Source: Pedobacter segetis | GTDB lineage: Bacteria; Bacteroidota; Bacteroidia; Sphingobacteriales; Sphingobacteriaceae | NCBI RefSeq assembly: GCF_016623585.1 | Contig: NZ_JAEHFY010000003.1 | Span: forward strand, 62,001-126,000 | Direction: 5' to 3' | DNA length: 64,000 nt | Shown: piece by piece, positions 55,478 to 64,000 of the stretch | Layout of the letters: each line of letters begins with the position of its first letter | Position numbering within the stretch: position 1 is the stretch's first letter | Notes under the pieces: model-generated | Told to the model about the DNA's origin: nothing | The model's database searches: none | Seen by the model: the letters and a program-made list of their open reading frames with translations, nothing else | Translations under genes and position numbers: made by a program

Positions 55478-56450
55478 GATAAAGAAAAGTTTATTAGTAG
55501 GCTTCGCTTTATTAGCAAGTACTTTTTATGCCGAGGCACAGCAAGATGCCCAGTATAGCCAGTATATGTTTAATAGTTTGGTTATCAACCCGGCTTATGC
55601 AGGCTATAAGGGAACTTTAAATGCAAGCGGTTTGTACCGTATCCAATATGTGGATGTTCCAGGTGGGCCCGTTACCCAGTCTATTGTTTTAGATGGTAGT
55701 TTTTTTGATGATAAGGTTGGCTTGGGCTTAACCGTAGTTAAAGATAAAATCGGTTTACAAGAGCAATCATCGGCTTTCTTAAACTTTGCTTATAAATTAA
55801 CCGTGGGAGATGGTGCCACATTGGCTTTTGGGCTAGGTGCGGGTGTTGGCCAATACAAATACAACGGAGGGCAGGCAGAGTACGACGACCCGAACGATCC
55901 CACTTTAGGGCTCGGGACGGCTTCCTATATCAGCCCAGATTTAAGGGCGGGAATACATTACAGTACAGATAAGTTTTATGCCGGTTTATCATCTACCAAT
56001 TTAATATCATCATTCATAAACAACGGTTCTACCGCAAAAGATGAGATAGTTAAACAAGGCAGGCATATATTTTTAACTGCTGGTTATTTGTTAGATTTTG
56101 GAAGCTTTGTAAAGTATAAACCTTCTTTTTTAATCAAAGAAGATACTAAAGCACCTACCAATTTAGACATCAATAATTTTTTCTTATTTGGAGAAAAGGT
56201 TTGGTTGGGGGTTTCTTACCGTACATCTGTAAATGTATTTAAGAAAGGAACGGTTGGTAATGTGAAATATTCTGATGCTTTGGTTGGTTTGATAGAAATT
56301 TATGCATCACCCGGTGTACGCATAGGATATGCCTATGACCATAGTTTAAATGCCCTTAAGGGTTTTGATAATGGATCGCATGAAATTTCACTGGGGATAA
56401 CATTTGGGCCAAAAGCGAGGCCGGTAATACTTTCACCTCGATATTTTTAA
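55470..56450 (+). CDS. PorP/SprF family type IX secretion membrane protein
   Basis: 326 aa. Signal peptide (MIKIKKSLLVGFALLASTFYAEAQ, split at 20), then the family opening QDAQYSQYMFNSLVINPAYAGYKG. The rest is an outer-membrane beta barrel with alternating strands, ending SLGITFGPKARPVIL. Members pair with a neighbouring type B substrate and help attach it to the cell surface. Translationally coupled to the upstream CHU_C gene and 3 bp before the PorE-like gene. Confidence 0.93.
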   Translation: MIKIKKSLLVGFALLASTFYAEAQQDAQYSQYMFNSLVINPAYAGYKGTLNASGLYRIQYVDVPGGPVTQSIVLDGSFFDDKVGLGLTVVKDKIGLQEQSSAFLNFAYKLTVGDGATLAFGLGAGVGQYKYNGGQAEYDDPNDPTLGLGTASYISPDLRAGIHYSTDKFYAGLSSTNLISSFINNGSTAKDEIVKQGRHIFLTAGYLLDFGSFVKYKPSFLIKEDTKAPTNLDINNFFLFGEKVWLGVSYRTSVNVFKKGTVGNVKYSDALVGLIEIYASPGVRIGYAYDHSLNALKGFDNGSHEISLGITFGPKARPVILSPRYF

Positions 56451-56453
56451 GCC

Positions 56454-58487
56454 ATGAAAATAAAAAAGATATTCTTCATCATTATATCATTGGGGGTAGT
56501 CATTTATTTATTGCCTCTTAGATTATTGTCTGATGATTTGGACAAAGCCAATAAATATTATGAACGCTATGATTATAAATATGCGATAGAAATTTATGAA
56601 AGGCTGTTAAATGATAAGCCAACTTTAGAAGTTGCACAAAAATTGGCAAACTGTTACCGTTTTATCAACAATACGGTAGAGGCAGAAAAAGCCTACGCAA
56701 CCGTACTTACTTTTCCGGGTTTTGATCCCATCAACTACGTTTATTATGCAGAAATGCTAAAGCAGAACGCAAAATTTGATCAAGCCAAAAGAAATTATCT
56801 AATATATGCAGAACGTGTTCCTGCAAAGGCAGATGAAGCCGTAAAATTAGCAAATGGGTGTGATGCGGCCAGATTGTGGTTAGAAAATCCCGATTTGAAC
56901 GTGAAATTGGTTAATGAAAGTGGGATGAATACAGAATATTCTGACTTTTCTCCTATTCCTTACGATAAAGGATTCATTTTTGTTTCTGATAGGGAATTTT
57001 TAAAACCAATAGTTAATAAGGATAATAAATCAAAAAAAATATACGGTTGGACGGGCAATCCCTATTTGAAATTATACCAGGCAGAAAACCAAAACGATAC
57101 TTTAGATGGCAATCTAAAGCTTACCTTAATGCCAGAGCAAATTAACGATCAATTTCATTCGGGGCCGGCTACCTTATCTGCCGATGGCAGGGTAATGTAT
57201 TTTACAAAGGCGGGCGTAACAAACGACCCTGACGTAAATACCCGGAAGATCAAAAATCTGGTAATGAGAAAAACCATTTACTACTCTGTAAAGCAAAATG
57301 GAGTTTGGACCCAAGCGTTGCCTTTCCCTTATAACAAACCTTACGAATATTCCATTGAACACCCTGCTTTAAGCCCCGATGGGAAAATTTTGTATTTCGC
57401 TTCGGATATGCCGGGTACTTTAGGAGGTATGGATTTGTTTTATTCAGAAAACACAGGGTCTGGATGGTCGAAACCTAAAAACTGCGGCCCAGAAATCAAT
57501 ACACCGCAAGACGAAGTTTTCCCTTATGTAAGAAAAGACGGAAAGCTGTTTTTCTCTTCGCGTGGGCATATTACCATTGGTGGATTGGACATTTTTTCTG
57601 CCAAAGGGGAAAAATCTAATTGGACAGAACCCGAAAACCTAAAAGCTCCTTTAAACTCACCAAAAGACGATTTTGGCATCTATTATTTTGATGATAATTT
57701 AACCGGCTTTATCTCTTCTAACCGGTTTGGGGGTAAAGGTTCTGATGATATTTATCTATTTGATACCAAGCCAAAAGCGGTATTTTTTGCCGTACAGGGC
57801 GAAGTGGTTGAAAAAGGAACGGATAACCCAATTAGTGGTGTTAAGATATTTTTAGTAAACAAAAGCACTGGTAAAGAAACCAGCTTGCTTTCTGATGCCG
57901 ATGGTTCTTTCAAATTTAATTTAGATAAAGAAACAGATTACGTAGTGCGTGGCGATCTGGATAAGTATTTTAGCAGGCAACAAGGAGAAATCACTACCAA
58001 AGGCGCAAAAGAATCAACCGTTTACAATGTGAAGTTTGAGGTAGAGAAAGGCGAGGATGCTTATTTGGTTAGGCTTAATAACATCTATTATGATTTTGAT
58101 AAATATAATATCCGTAAAGATGCCGAACCAGAATTAAACAAGGTCCTTAATTTTATGAGTACCACTCCAAACGTAAACATTGAGTTAAGATCGCATACAG
58201 ATTCTAGGGGCAGTGCCGCTTACAACCTGGTTTTATCGCAAAAGAGGGCACTATCTGCAGAAAATTATCTTTTGAAAAAGGGAGCTAACAAAGAAAGGCT
58301 GAGTGCAAAAGGTTTTGGCGAAACCCAGTTATTGAACAAATGTAGCGATGGTGTTAAATGCACTAAAGAAGAACATCAGTTAAATAGGAGAACAGAATTT
58401 AAAGTGGTAAAAGTTACACCAACCATATCTTATGCACCAGCTTATAAATTAGAACCTTTATTTCCGTCCATAAGCGGTACTAAATAG
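56454..58487 (+). CDS. PorE-like OmpA-family envelope protein
   Basis: 677 aa with four parts in order: TPR-like repeats (about 25-135), a PD40/WD40-type propeller with SADGRVMYFTKAG and HPALSPDGKILYFASDMPGTLGGMDLFYS (in pieces), a carboxypeptidase-regulatory-like domain (about 445-535) and an OmpA peptidoglycan-binding domain (about 545-660) with RSHTDSRGSAAYNLVLSQKRA and AKGFGETQLL. This layout matches PorE of the type IX system, which anchors the complex to peptidoglycan. Last gene of the operon, closed by the terminator at 58520-58548. Confidence 0.92.
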   Translation: MKIKKIFFIIISLGVVIYLLPLRLLSDDLDKANKYYERYDYKYAIEIYERLLNDKPTLEVAQKLANCYRFINNTVEAEKAYATVLTFPGFDPINYVYYAEMLKQNAKFDQAKRNYLIYAERVPAKADEAVKLANGCDAARLWLENPDLNVKLVNESGMNTEYSDFSPIPYDKGFIFVSDREFLKPIVNKDNKSKKIYGWTGNPYLKLYQAENQNDTLDGNLKLTLMPEQINDQFHSGPATLSADGRVMYFTKAGVTNDPDVNTRKIKNLVMRKTIYYSVKQNGVWTQALPFPYNKPYEYSIEHPALSPDGKILYFASDMPGTLGGMDLFYSENTGSGWSKPKNCGPEINTPQDEVFPYVRKDGKLFFSSRGHITIGGLDIFSAKGEKSNWTEPENLKAPLNSPKDDFGIYYFDDNLTGFISSNRFGGKGSDDIYLFDTKPKAVFFAVQGEVVEKGTDNPISGVKIFLVNKSTGKETSLLSDADGSFKFNLDKETDYVVRGDLDKYFSRQQGEITTKGAKESTVYNVKFEVEKGEDAYLVRLNNIYYDFDKYNIRKDAEPELNKVLNFMSTTPNVNIELRSHTDSRGSAAYNLVLSQKRALSAENYLLKKGANKERLSAKGFGETQLLNKCSDGVKCTKEEHQLNRRTEFKVVKVTPTISYAPAYKLEPLFPSISGTK

Positions 58488-58519
58488 AAGAAACACAACA
58501 ATAAAACTTAGATTAACCC

Positions 58520-58548
58520 AAGGGCAGCATTTAATGTTGCCCTTTTTT
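58520..58548 (+). terminator. Terminator of the type IX surface operon
   Basis: 11-bp stem AAGGGCAGCAT/ATGTTGCCCTT with one G-T wobble and a short loop, followed by six T. Confidence 0.85.
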
Positions 58549-58739
58549 GGTTTAAGGAATTTTTTTATTAGTTGAAATAGTTAATCAATATTTATGATAT
58601 GGAGAATTAATTTAATTATGAAAGCATGAAAGATATAAAGCGACCGCTAATAACCTGCATTAATCGGCGAGATTTGCGGAAAGTATTTTATAAAGAACTG
58701 TTTTTTAACTTTGAAATGATGAGAAGAAGAATGAAGATT

Positions 58740-59465
58740 TTAGTTCAAAACCTCTTCTAATATCAAATTGGACTTTACCTGCCCAAAATCCTCGATATGC
58801 AAAGTGTAGTAATCTATTATTTTTTGAAGGAGGTATTTTCTTGAGTGTGCATTTAACCGCAGATTATAAAAATTATCTATAGAGCTGTTGAGTAAAGAAA
58901 CCCAAATGTTAATGTATTTTTCTTCTATAAAATGAATATGTGGAGGTTGCTTGGCCACAAAATTTCCCGCAACTAAATCGAAAAAATGAAATCGCGAAGC
59001 ATCGCTCAAATCTGGATAAAAACCCAAAAAGCGGGTTAGTTTTACCAAAAAGATGAGATGGAAATTGGCAAACCCTTTTTTGCTTTCGTCTAATAGCTCG
59101 ATACTTTTTTCTATAAAATGGAACATCACCTCGTCTTCATGTTGTTGTTTTATAGATTTGTAGATCATCTCGTTCATAAAAATGATAATGGCACTTTTGG
59201 CTATATCATAAGGGATACTTTGTAAAATGGGTTCGCTACGGGCATCAGAAATACGTTGTATATTACCGTTTGGTTTATGGTAAACCACCAAATCTAAAAG
59301 GTGCAATGGTTGCAACATATTGGATCTGATCTTTGCTTTAGGCTTTTTTACGCCGTTGATCAAATAAGATTGCAACCCAAATTTAGAGGTGTAAATCTTA
59401 GCGATCACGCTATTCTCAGAATAATCCGTTACCCTTAAAACTATACCACGGCTTTTATGTAGCAT
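58740..59465 (-). CDS. recO: DNA repair protein RecO
   Basis: 241 aa. Loads RecA with RecR at gaps and anneals single strands. N-terminal OB fold: KSRGIVLRVTDYSENSVIAKIYTSKFGLQSYLINGVKK (in pieces). A helical C-terminal part follows, without the CxxC zinc pairs seen in some homologues. Its ATG overlaps the stop of the PorZ-like gene by one base, so the two are coupled. Confidence 0.92.
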   Translation of the reverse strand: MLHKSRGIVLRVTDYSENSVIAKIYTSKFGLQSYLINGVKKPKAKIRSNMLQPLHLLDLVVYHKPNGNIQRISDARSEPILQSIPYDIAKSAIIIFMNEMIYKSIKQQHEDEVMFHFIEKSIELLDESKKGFANFHLIFLVKLTRFLGFYPDLSDASRFHFFDLVAGNFVAKQPPHIHFIEEKYINIWVSLLNSSIDNFYNLRLNAHSRKYLLQKIIDYYTLHIEDFGQVKSNLILEEVLN

Positions 59466-61723
59466 TATCTTACGATCAAGATTTTAGAAACGGCAGTATC
59501 ACTCCCGTCTTTGTTCACAACCAATATTAAATACACCCCAGTTGAAGCAGCTTGGCCATTAAAGTTTTTACCATTCCATGTTGCAGTGCCTCCATTTGCA
59601 GTTGTTTCATAAACTAGGTTTCCGTTAATATCGGTAATCTTAACAGAGACATTGTTTGCTAAACCCTTAATACCGATTGTCCCTGTATATCCCGGCCTTA
59701 CGGGGTTTGGGTAAGCGATTACCTTTTTCATTTTAGAAACAGGCTCTGTAGCATCCCCACGATAAGAAATAATACCGCTTGCCGTCCCCATAAAAACTTC
59801 TCCTGTTTCATCATTGATCGCTATGCTTAAAACGGCATTGTTTAATAGCGGACTGTTATTGGTGTTAAAATTTAAAATTTGTTTAGAACCATCTGCACTA
59901 AAGAGCCAAACCCCGTTATTAGTACCTATCCATTTTCTGTTTGCACCATCAACGCTAATGCAGTTCACATTTTCTGTTGCTAACAGCGGTTTTAGAAACT
60001 TCCCATCAATTAAATTTGGTATTTCTACATTTTGCCCATTAAAAGCATTATCGGGGTTGTAAACTACCGCTACGCCTTGATCTGTGCCTATCCAAATTGC
60101 GCCGTCTTTATCTAAAGTTAAAGCGTTAACGTTGGACCCAGGGATGCCGCCATTATTTAGGTTGAAACCTAGTTTTTTAGAAATACTTCCGTTAAAAATC
60201 AATAATCCGGCATTTCTTATACTTAACCATTTATTATCCTCTTGATCGATCAATAATTTAGTAACACTTGCAAAAGGATCTGGGATTTCGTTTGGGAAAC
60301 CATAAGCCGTCCATTGGTTATCTTTGGTTTTAACCGATAAAGGTTTTGAGACACCATATTGAGTTACCCATAGTTTACCATCGCTATCAAAAGCTAAACC
60401 GCTAATGCGGATGGTTGATGGATCGCCGATCGTTGTTTGTAAAGAACTGTTGTTTTGATCATAGATTTTCAAAGTCGAATTTTCTGTGTTAAAATCTAAA
60501 ACCCCGTTTAAAAAAGAGCCTAAAAAGATATTTTTTGATGAGGCTAAAGGCGCAGAAATAACCAAATCTCTTATCGGGTTAAAAGCCGGCGTATTCGTAG
60601 AGCTATAACTTTTCCATGTTTCATTTTCAAAAATCGAAAAACCATCGTTATTAAAACCTGGCGAAATGTTTTGTGAAATAGTACCGGGAGATAAAACCAC
60701 CCTTCCGTTATTGAAATTCAAATTTTGTACGCTGGTGGTATTTGGCCCGTTGGGTAAAACAAAATCAAAAGAATTACCATCTGTTGTTTTAACCAATCCT
60801 TTATTGCCATCGGCTATTAAAAACTCATTTTCTTGGTTGATGATCGCATCATTGGCATTTGAGAAATTAGCTGTATTTTGGATGTTTTTATTGATGTTCT
60901 CATTATCGTCATAACTGATGATCCTAAACTTAGCAATGCTTAAAAGTTGGTTTTTACAGGTTTTTAATTTATAAACGTTTGGTGCAAAAATATTGGTAGG
61001 TTGCCAAGCGTTATTTTTGAATTTATAAATCCCCTTATCAAAAACACCATAAATAGATCCGTTAAAGCTTGTGATAGATTTACTTATGCCACCCGGGTAA
61101 CCTTGCGAAACCCCTTGCTTAAACCATGTTGAAGCATCGGTTATTGCAGCGTTATCTAATCTGTTAACGTAAATGCCATCGGCGGTAGCTGCATAAATAT
61201 TTTGATCATCAATGGCAATTTCAAATATTTCTAAATTGCTGGCAAGGCTCCCTATAAAATAGGTGTCTTTTACTTCCTTTCGCTCTAAATCGTAAACAAC
61301 GATCCCGAAACCGCAACTTAAATAAGCAAACTGATCTTTAAAAGTTACGGCATTAATAGTTTTATTACCCAGTCCTTTTTTATCAAAAATTTCATTTAGG
61401 TGGGTAATCTCATTATTTTTTAAAAGGTCTATTTTGCTGTTTTGATAAGCTATTAGTGTTTGTTGCGTGGCGGTATTATAAGCCAATAAAGTAGATTTTA
61501 CATCAGATAAACCATCTATGGTTGATAGTTTCCTTAGCTCTCCGGTTTTGTTATCTACACTAAAAATGCCGCCCGTTGTAGCGCAAAATGTTTGGGTAGC
61601 ACTTTCAGCAACACTTAAAACCTGATTATAAGGTAAATGTGTTCGCCATTGCCCCAAAGGAACTTGCTGAGCATTACAAATACTTGAGTATAGTAATATA
61701 AAATAGCATAAAATCTTTTTCAT
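59465..61723 (-). CDS. porZ: PorZ-like type IX secretion protein
   Basis: 752 aa. Signal peptide, two beta-propeller-like regions rich in GIFSVDNKTGEL, DGKLWVTQYGVSK and GAIWIGTDQGVAVVY (regulator-propeller repeats), and a C-terminal type A sorting domain with AYPNPVRPGYTGTIGIKG and STGVYLILVVN. The opening QQVPLGQWRTHLPYNQVLSVAES is the family start as I know it. PorZ belongs to the attachment complex that handles A-LPS and anchors secreted cargo. Adjacent to recO, as seen in several Bacteroidota. Divergent from the MMPL gene. Confidence 0.88.
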   Translation of the reverse strand: MKKILCYFILLYSSICNAQQVPLGQWRTHLPYNQVLSVAESATQTFCATTGGIFSVDNKTGELRKLSTIDGLSDVKSTLLAYNTATQQTLIAYQNSKIDLLKNNEITHLNEIFDKKGLGNKTINAVTFKDQFAYLSCGFGIVVYDLERKEVKDTYFIGSLASNLEIFEIAIDDQNIYAATADGIYVNRLDNAAITDASTWFKQGVSQGYPGGISKSITSFNGSIYGVFDKGIYKFKNNAWQPTNIFAPNVYKLKTCKNQLLSIAKFRIISYDDNENINKNIQNTANFSNANDAIINQENEFLIADGNKGLVKTTDGNSFDFVLPNGPNTTSVQNLNFNNGRVVLSPGTISQNISPGFNNDGFSIFENETWKSYSSTNTPAFNPIRDLVISAPLASSKNIFLGSFLNGVLDFNTENSTLKIYDQNNSSLQTTIGDPSTIRISGLAFDSDGKLWVTQYGVSKPLSVKTKDNQWTAYGFPNEIPDPFASVTKLLIDQEDNKWLSIRNAGLLIFNGSISKKLGFNLNNGGIPGSNVNALTLDKDGAIWIGTDQGVAVVYNPDNAFNGQNVEIPNLIDGKFLKPLLATENVNCISVDGANRKWIGTNNGVWLFSADGSKQILNFNTNNSPLLNNAVLSIAINDETGEVFMGTASGIISYRGDATEPVSKMKKVIAYPNPVRPGYTGTIGIKGLANNVSVKITDINGNLVYETTANGGTATWNGKNFNGQAASTGVYLILVVNKDGSDTAVSKILIVR

Positions 61724-61777
61724 CTATCGCCAACTAAAATACGTAATTCAATTACAAAGCACATCAAGCAATTTATG

Positions 61778-61785
61778 TAGTTTTG
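61778..61785 (+). promoter_or_regulatory. Promoter -7 box of the MMPL/RND gene
   Basis: TAGTTTTG fits TAnnTTTG, 24 bp before the ATG at 61810. No clear TTG at the -33 distance. Confidence 0.4.
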
Positions 61786-61809
61786 ATCTTTATCCTAAAA
61801 AAAAATTCT

Positions 61810-64000
61810 ATGTGGACCAATTTGGCCAAATTTATCCTTTCAAAAAAACAATTTCTACCAGCAACCTTCATTTTAATTACTTTTTTTTTAGGGTATAAAG
61901 CCACAAATGTAAAACTGGCCTTTAACCCAGGTAAAATTTTACCAACAACAGATAGCACTTATATCGCCTATCAAAAATTTGAGCAAAAATTTGGAGAAGA
62001 TGGAAACGCCATGGTTTTGGGTGTAAAAAGTCCACGGCTTTTTAAAAAGGATTTTTTTAATAATTGGCAATTCTTAAACAATGAACTGCAAAAATTAAAA
62101 GGCATAAAGAAAGTGCTTTCAATTACCAATTTACCGCTTTTAGCCAAAGATACCATTCACAGAAAGTTTAAATTTAATCCCATTAGTGATCATCCGATCC
62201 AAAACCAAAGTGATCTGGATAGCATTAAAAATATACTTTCTCAACAACCATTTTATGAAGGTTTGTTATTTAATCTCGATAAAGATGCCACCATTATAGC
62301 CATTACTTTTGATGATGGCGTAATGCAAACCCCCGCTAGAAATAAACTGATAAACAAAATTCAAAATCTGGTAAAAAACTTTGAGAATGTGGAGAATGTG
62401 AAAATCCATTTATCAGGCTTGCCTTATATTAAATCTGTGGTGAGTGCTTTGGTTGCCAAAGAATTTATTTTGTTTTTGGGTTTGTCTATCTTGATATCGG
62501 CGATCATTTTGTTTTTATTTTATCGCTCTTGGGCTATGATTTTTTACCCCATTCTTTTGGTGCTTTTTGGTGTTATTTGGAGCGTTGGTTTTATGGCGAG
62601 CTGCGGTTATGAGATTACCTTGTTAACAGGCGTTATTCCTCCATTGATGGTAATTATCGGCATCCCTAACAGTATTTTAATCATCAATAAATACAAAGGG
62701 GAACTACAAAATGGTCAGGATAAAATTGAAGCATTAAGGATAACCATCCAAAAAATTTCACTGACTACATTTATCGCCAACTTAACCACGGCGATAGGTT
62801 TTGGCGTACTTTATTTTACCAATAGCGATGTTTTAAAAGAATTTGGGATAACGGCGGCGATAGGGGTAATGTTGACATGGATGATCTTTTTGGTAATGTT
62901 GCCTATCATCCTCGGCTATCTAAAAATCGAAAAAGAATCTAAAGAAGTTAAAACAAATATTTTTGATGGGTTTTTAAACAAAATAATTGAAATAGTTATA
63001 CGCAAGAGAAAATGGGTTTACATAGGAGTTCTATTTTTATTGATTTTTGGGGCAATAGGCGTTTCTAAAATTAGTACAAACGGTTTTGTTGTAGATGATT
63101 TACCTAAAAACGACCCAGTTTATCAAGATTTGAAGTTTTTTGAAGCTACTTTTAAGGGGGTTTTGCCTTTAGAATTCAGTATTGATGCAAAGCGAAAAAA
63201 CGGGATCATCAAACTATATAACCTAAAAAAAATAGAGAAATTAGACCAGTTGATTCATCAATATCCAGAGTTCGGCAAATCTTTTTCGATAAATAATGTT
63301 CTTAAATATACTTCACAAACATTTTATAACGGTAAACCGGCTTTTTACAGGTTACCAAACGAGATGGAAAAAGATTTCATTTTACTTTACGTTGCAAATA
63401 CAGGCAAACAAAACAATTTAATGAATAACTTTTTGGATGAGGATAAACAAACTACAAGGATAACTTTCCAAATGAAAGATGTAGGTTCTGAAAAAGTGAA
63501 CCAATTATTGGTGGATCTAAAACCAAAAGTAAATGCAATTTTTAATCCGGCCAAATACAATGTTAATATTACTGGGCCAGTGGTAATGTATGTTAAGGGC
63601 ACAAATTACCTTTTAAAAAATTTAAGGCAAAGCTTGCTTTTGGCGGTGTTTTTAATCGCTATGATTATGCTTGTTTTATTCAGAAGCTTTAAAATGATCA
63701 TCATTTCCTTGGTTCCCAATTTAATCCCTTTGTTTATTACGGCAGGTTTAATGGGGTACTTTGGTTTAGCTTTAAAACCATCAACCGTATTGATCTTTAG
63801 CATTGCTTTGGGTATTGCATCCGATCAAACCATTTATTTTTTAACACGGTACCAGCAAGAATTGTTAAGTGGTTTTTCTGTACAACAAATAGTTTCAAAA
63901 ACAATTAAAGAAACAGGTTTGAGCATGATTTATACCGCAATTATTTTATTTTTTGGGTTTGGGGTGTTTGCCTTTTCAACATTTGGTGGTACAGTAGCAT
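61810..64000 (+). CDS. MMPL/RND-family exporter, 3' end cut by window edge
   Basis: Open frame from ATG 61810 to the last base, 730 codons without a stop. Proton-driven exporter with two repeats. Each has one N-terminal helix, a large periplasmic loop and a helix bundle. The first bundle has LLVLFGVIWSVGFMASCGYEITLLTGVIPPLMVIIGIPNSILIINKY (in part), the second SLVPNLIPLFITAGLMGYFGLALKPSTVLIFSIALGIASDQTIYFLTRY (in part). The helix charge Asp is in IASDQTIYFL. Substrate unknown; similar proteins move lipids or hydrophobic compounds. The remaining part, probably about 60 residues, lies beyond the right edge. Confidence 0.88.
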   Translation, partial: MWTNLAKFILSKKQFLPATFILITFFLGYKATNVKLAFNPGKILPTTDSTYIAYQKFEQKFGEDGNAMVLGVKSPRLFKKDFFNNWQFLNNELQKLKGIKKVLSITNLPLLAKDTIHRKFKFNPISDHPIQNQSDLDSIKNILSQQPFYEGLLFNLDKDATIIAITFDDGVMQTPARNKLINKIQNLVKNFENVENVKIHLSGLPYIKSVVSALVAKEFILFLGLSILISAIILFLFYRSWAMIFYPILLVLFGVIWSVGFMASCGYEITLLTGVIPPLMVIIGIPNSILIINKYKGELQNGQDKIEALRITIQKISLTTFIANLTTAIGFGVLYFTNSDVLKEFGITAAIGVMLTWMIFLVMLPIILGYLKIEKESKEVKTNIFDGFLNKIIEIVIRKRKWVYIGVLFLLIFGAIGVSKISTNGFVVDDLPKNDPVYQDLKFFEATFKGVLPLEFSIDAKRKNGIIKLYNLKKIEKLDQLIHQYPEFGKSFSINNVLKYTSQTFYNGKPAFYRLPNEMEKDFILLYVANTGKQNNLMNNFLDEDKQTTRITFQMKDVGSEKVNQLLVDLKPKVNAIFNPAKYNVNITGPVVMYVKGTNYLLKNLRQSLLLAVFLIAMIMLVLFRSFKMIIISLVPNLIPLFITAGLMGYFGLALKPSTVLIFSIALGIASDQTIYFLTRYQQELLSGFSVQQIVSKTIKETGLSMIYTAIILFFGFGVFAFSTFGGTVA

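Noticed and set aside
58621-58680. ATTAATCGGCGAGATTTGCGGAA-like tract before recO's 3' end
   Set aside because: Resembles a dispersed Bacteroidota intergenic phrase from memory, but a single partial copy is too weak to call.

Overview
The window is chromosomal DNA of an AT-rich member of the Bacteroidota. The gene content fits a Sphingobacteriaceae (Pedobacter-like) genome, although I cannot run a search to place it. Supporting signs are type IX secretion genes (PorP/SprF, PorE-like, PorZ-like, a CHU_C-type gliding/sorting domain), repeated Bacteroidota promoter boxes (TTG, about 19 nt, TAnnTTTG), few Shine-Dalgarno sequences and several forced TTG/GTG starts.

Layout. 1-3350: the 5' part of a type II-C cas9 runs off the left edge on the minus strand. 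A divergently transcribed tracrRNA with its own promoter and terminator lies just upstream of it. 3351-3853 holds no recognisable gene. 3899-4102: two identical tRNA-Lys(TTT) genes. 4268-13844: transglutaminase-like protein, threonine aldolase, GAF histidine kinase, biotin carboxylase, riboflavin synthase, gyrA and a TPR protein. 13898-17471: a five-gene minus-strand cell-envelope run (PASTA protein, rhodanese, MltG, thioesterase, BrkB-like). 17625-21282: ddl, a 39-bp tandem palindrome array, an RluB-type pseudouridine synthase with a long disordered tail, and a lytic transglycosylase. 21339-31641: DUF72 protein, GH2 beta-galactosidase, a PIN toxin-antitoxin pair, folD, lepA and a UvrD/PcrA helicase. 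31726-40725: a TPR/DHp protein lacking a kinase ATPase domain, an unlisted 49-aa lipoprotein, an M20 dipeptidase, an MBOAT plus SGNH O-acylation pair, a one-piece transketolase, efp and msrB. 40821-53282: a frameshifted metalloprotease/beta-propeller/barrel gene, PBP1A, an omega-amidase plus methionine aminotransferase pair, a queuosine-precursor transporter, an ECF sigma/anti-sigma/Spy-like operon and a split two-gene transketolase. 53489-58487: a four-gene type IX secretion/surface operon. 58740-64000: recO, porZ-like and the 5' part of an RND/MMPL exporter that runs off the right edge.

Most of the window is ordinary chromosomal backbone. The distinctive parts are the Cas9/tracrRNA locus at the left edge, the tandem palindrome array with paired base changes, the frameshift in a G run, the ATPase-less DHp sensor, the triplicated motif in the putative anti-sigma factor, and the type IX surface operon. 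I found no system that I can defend as wholly new. The CRISPR array, cas1, cas2 and the Cas9 PAM-interacting domain must lie to the left of the window.
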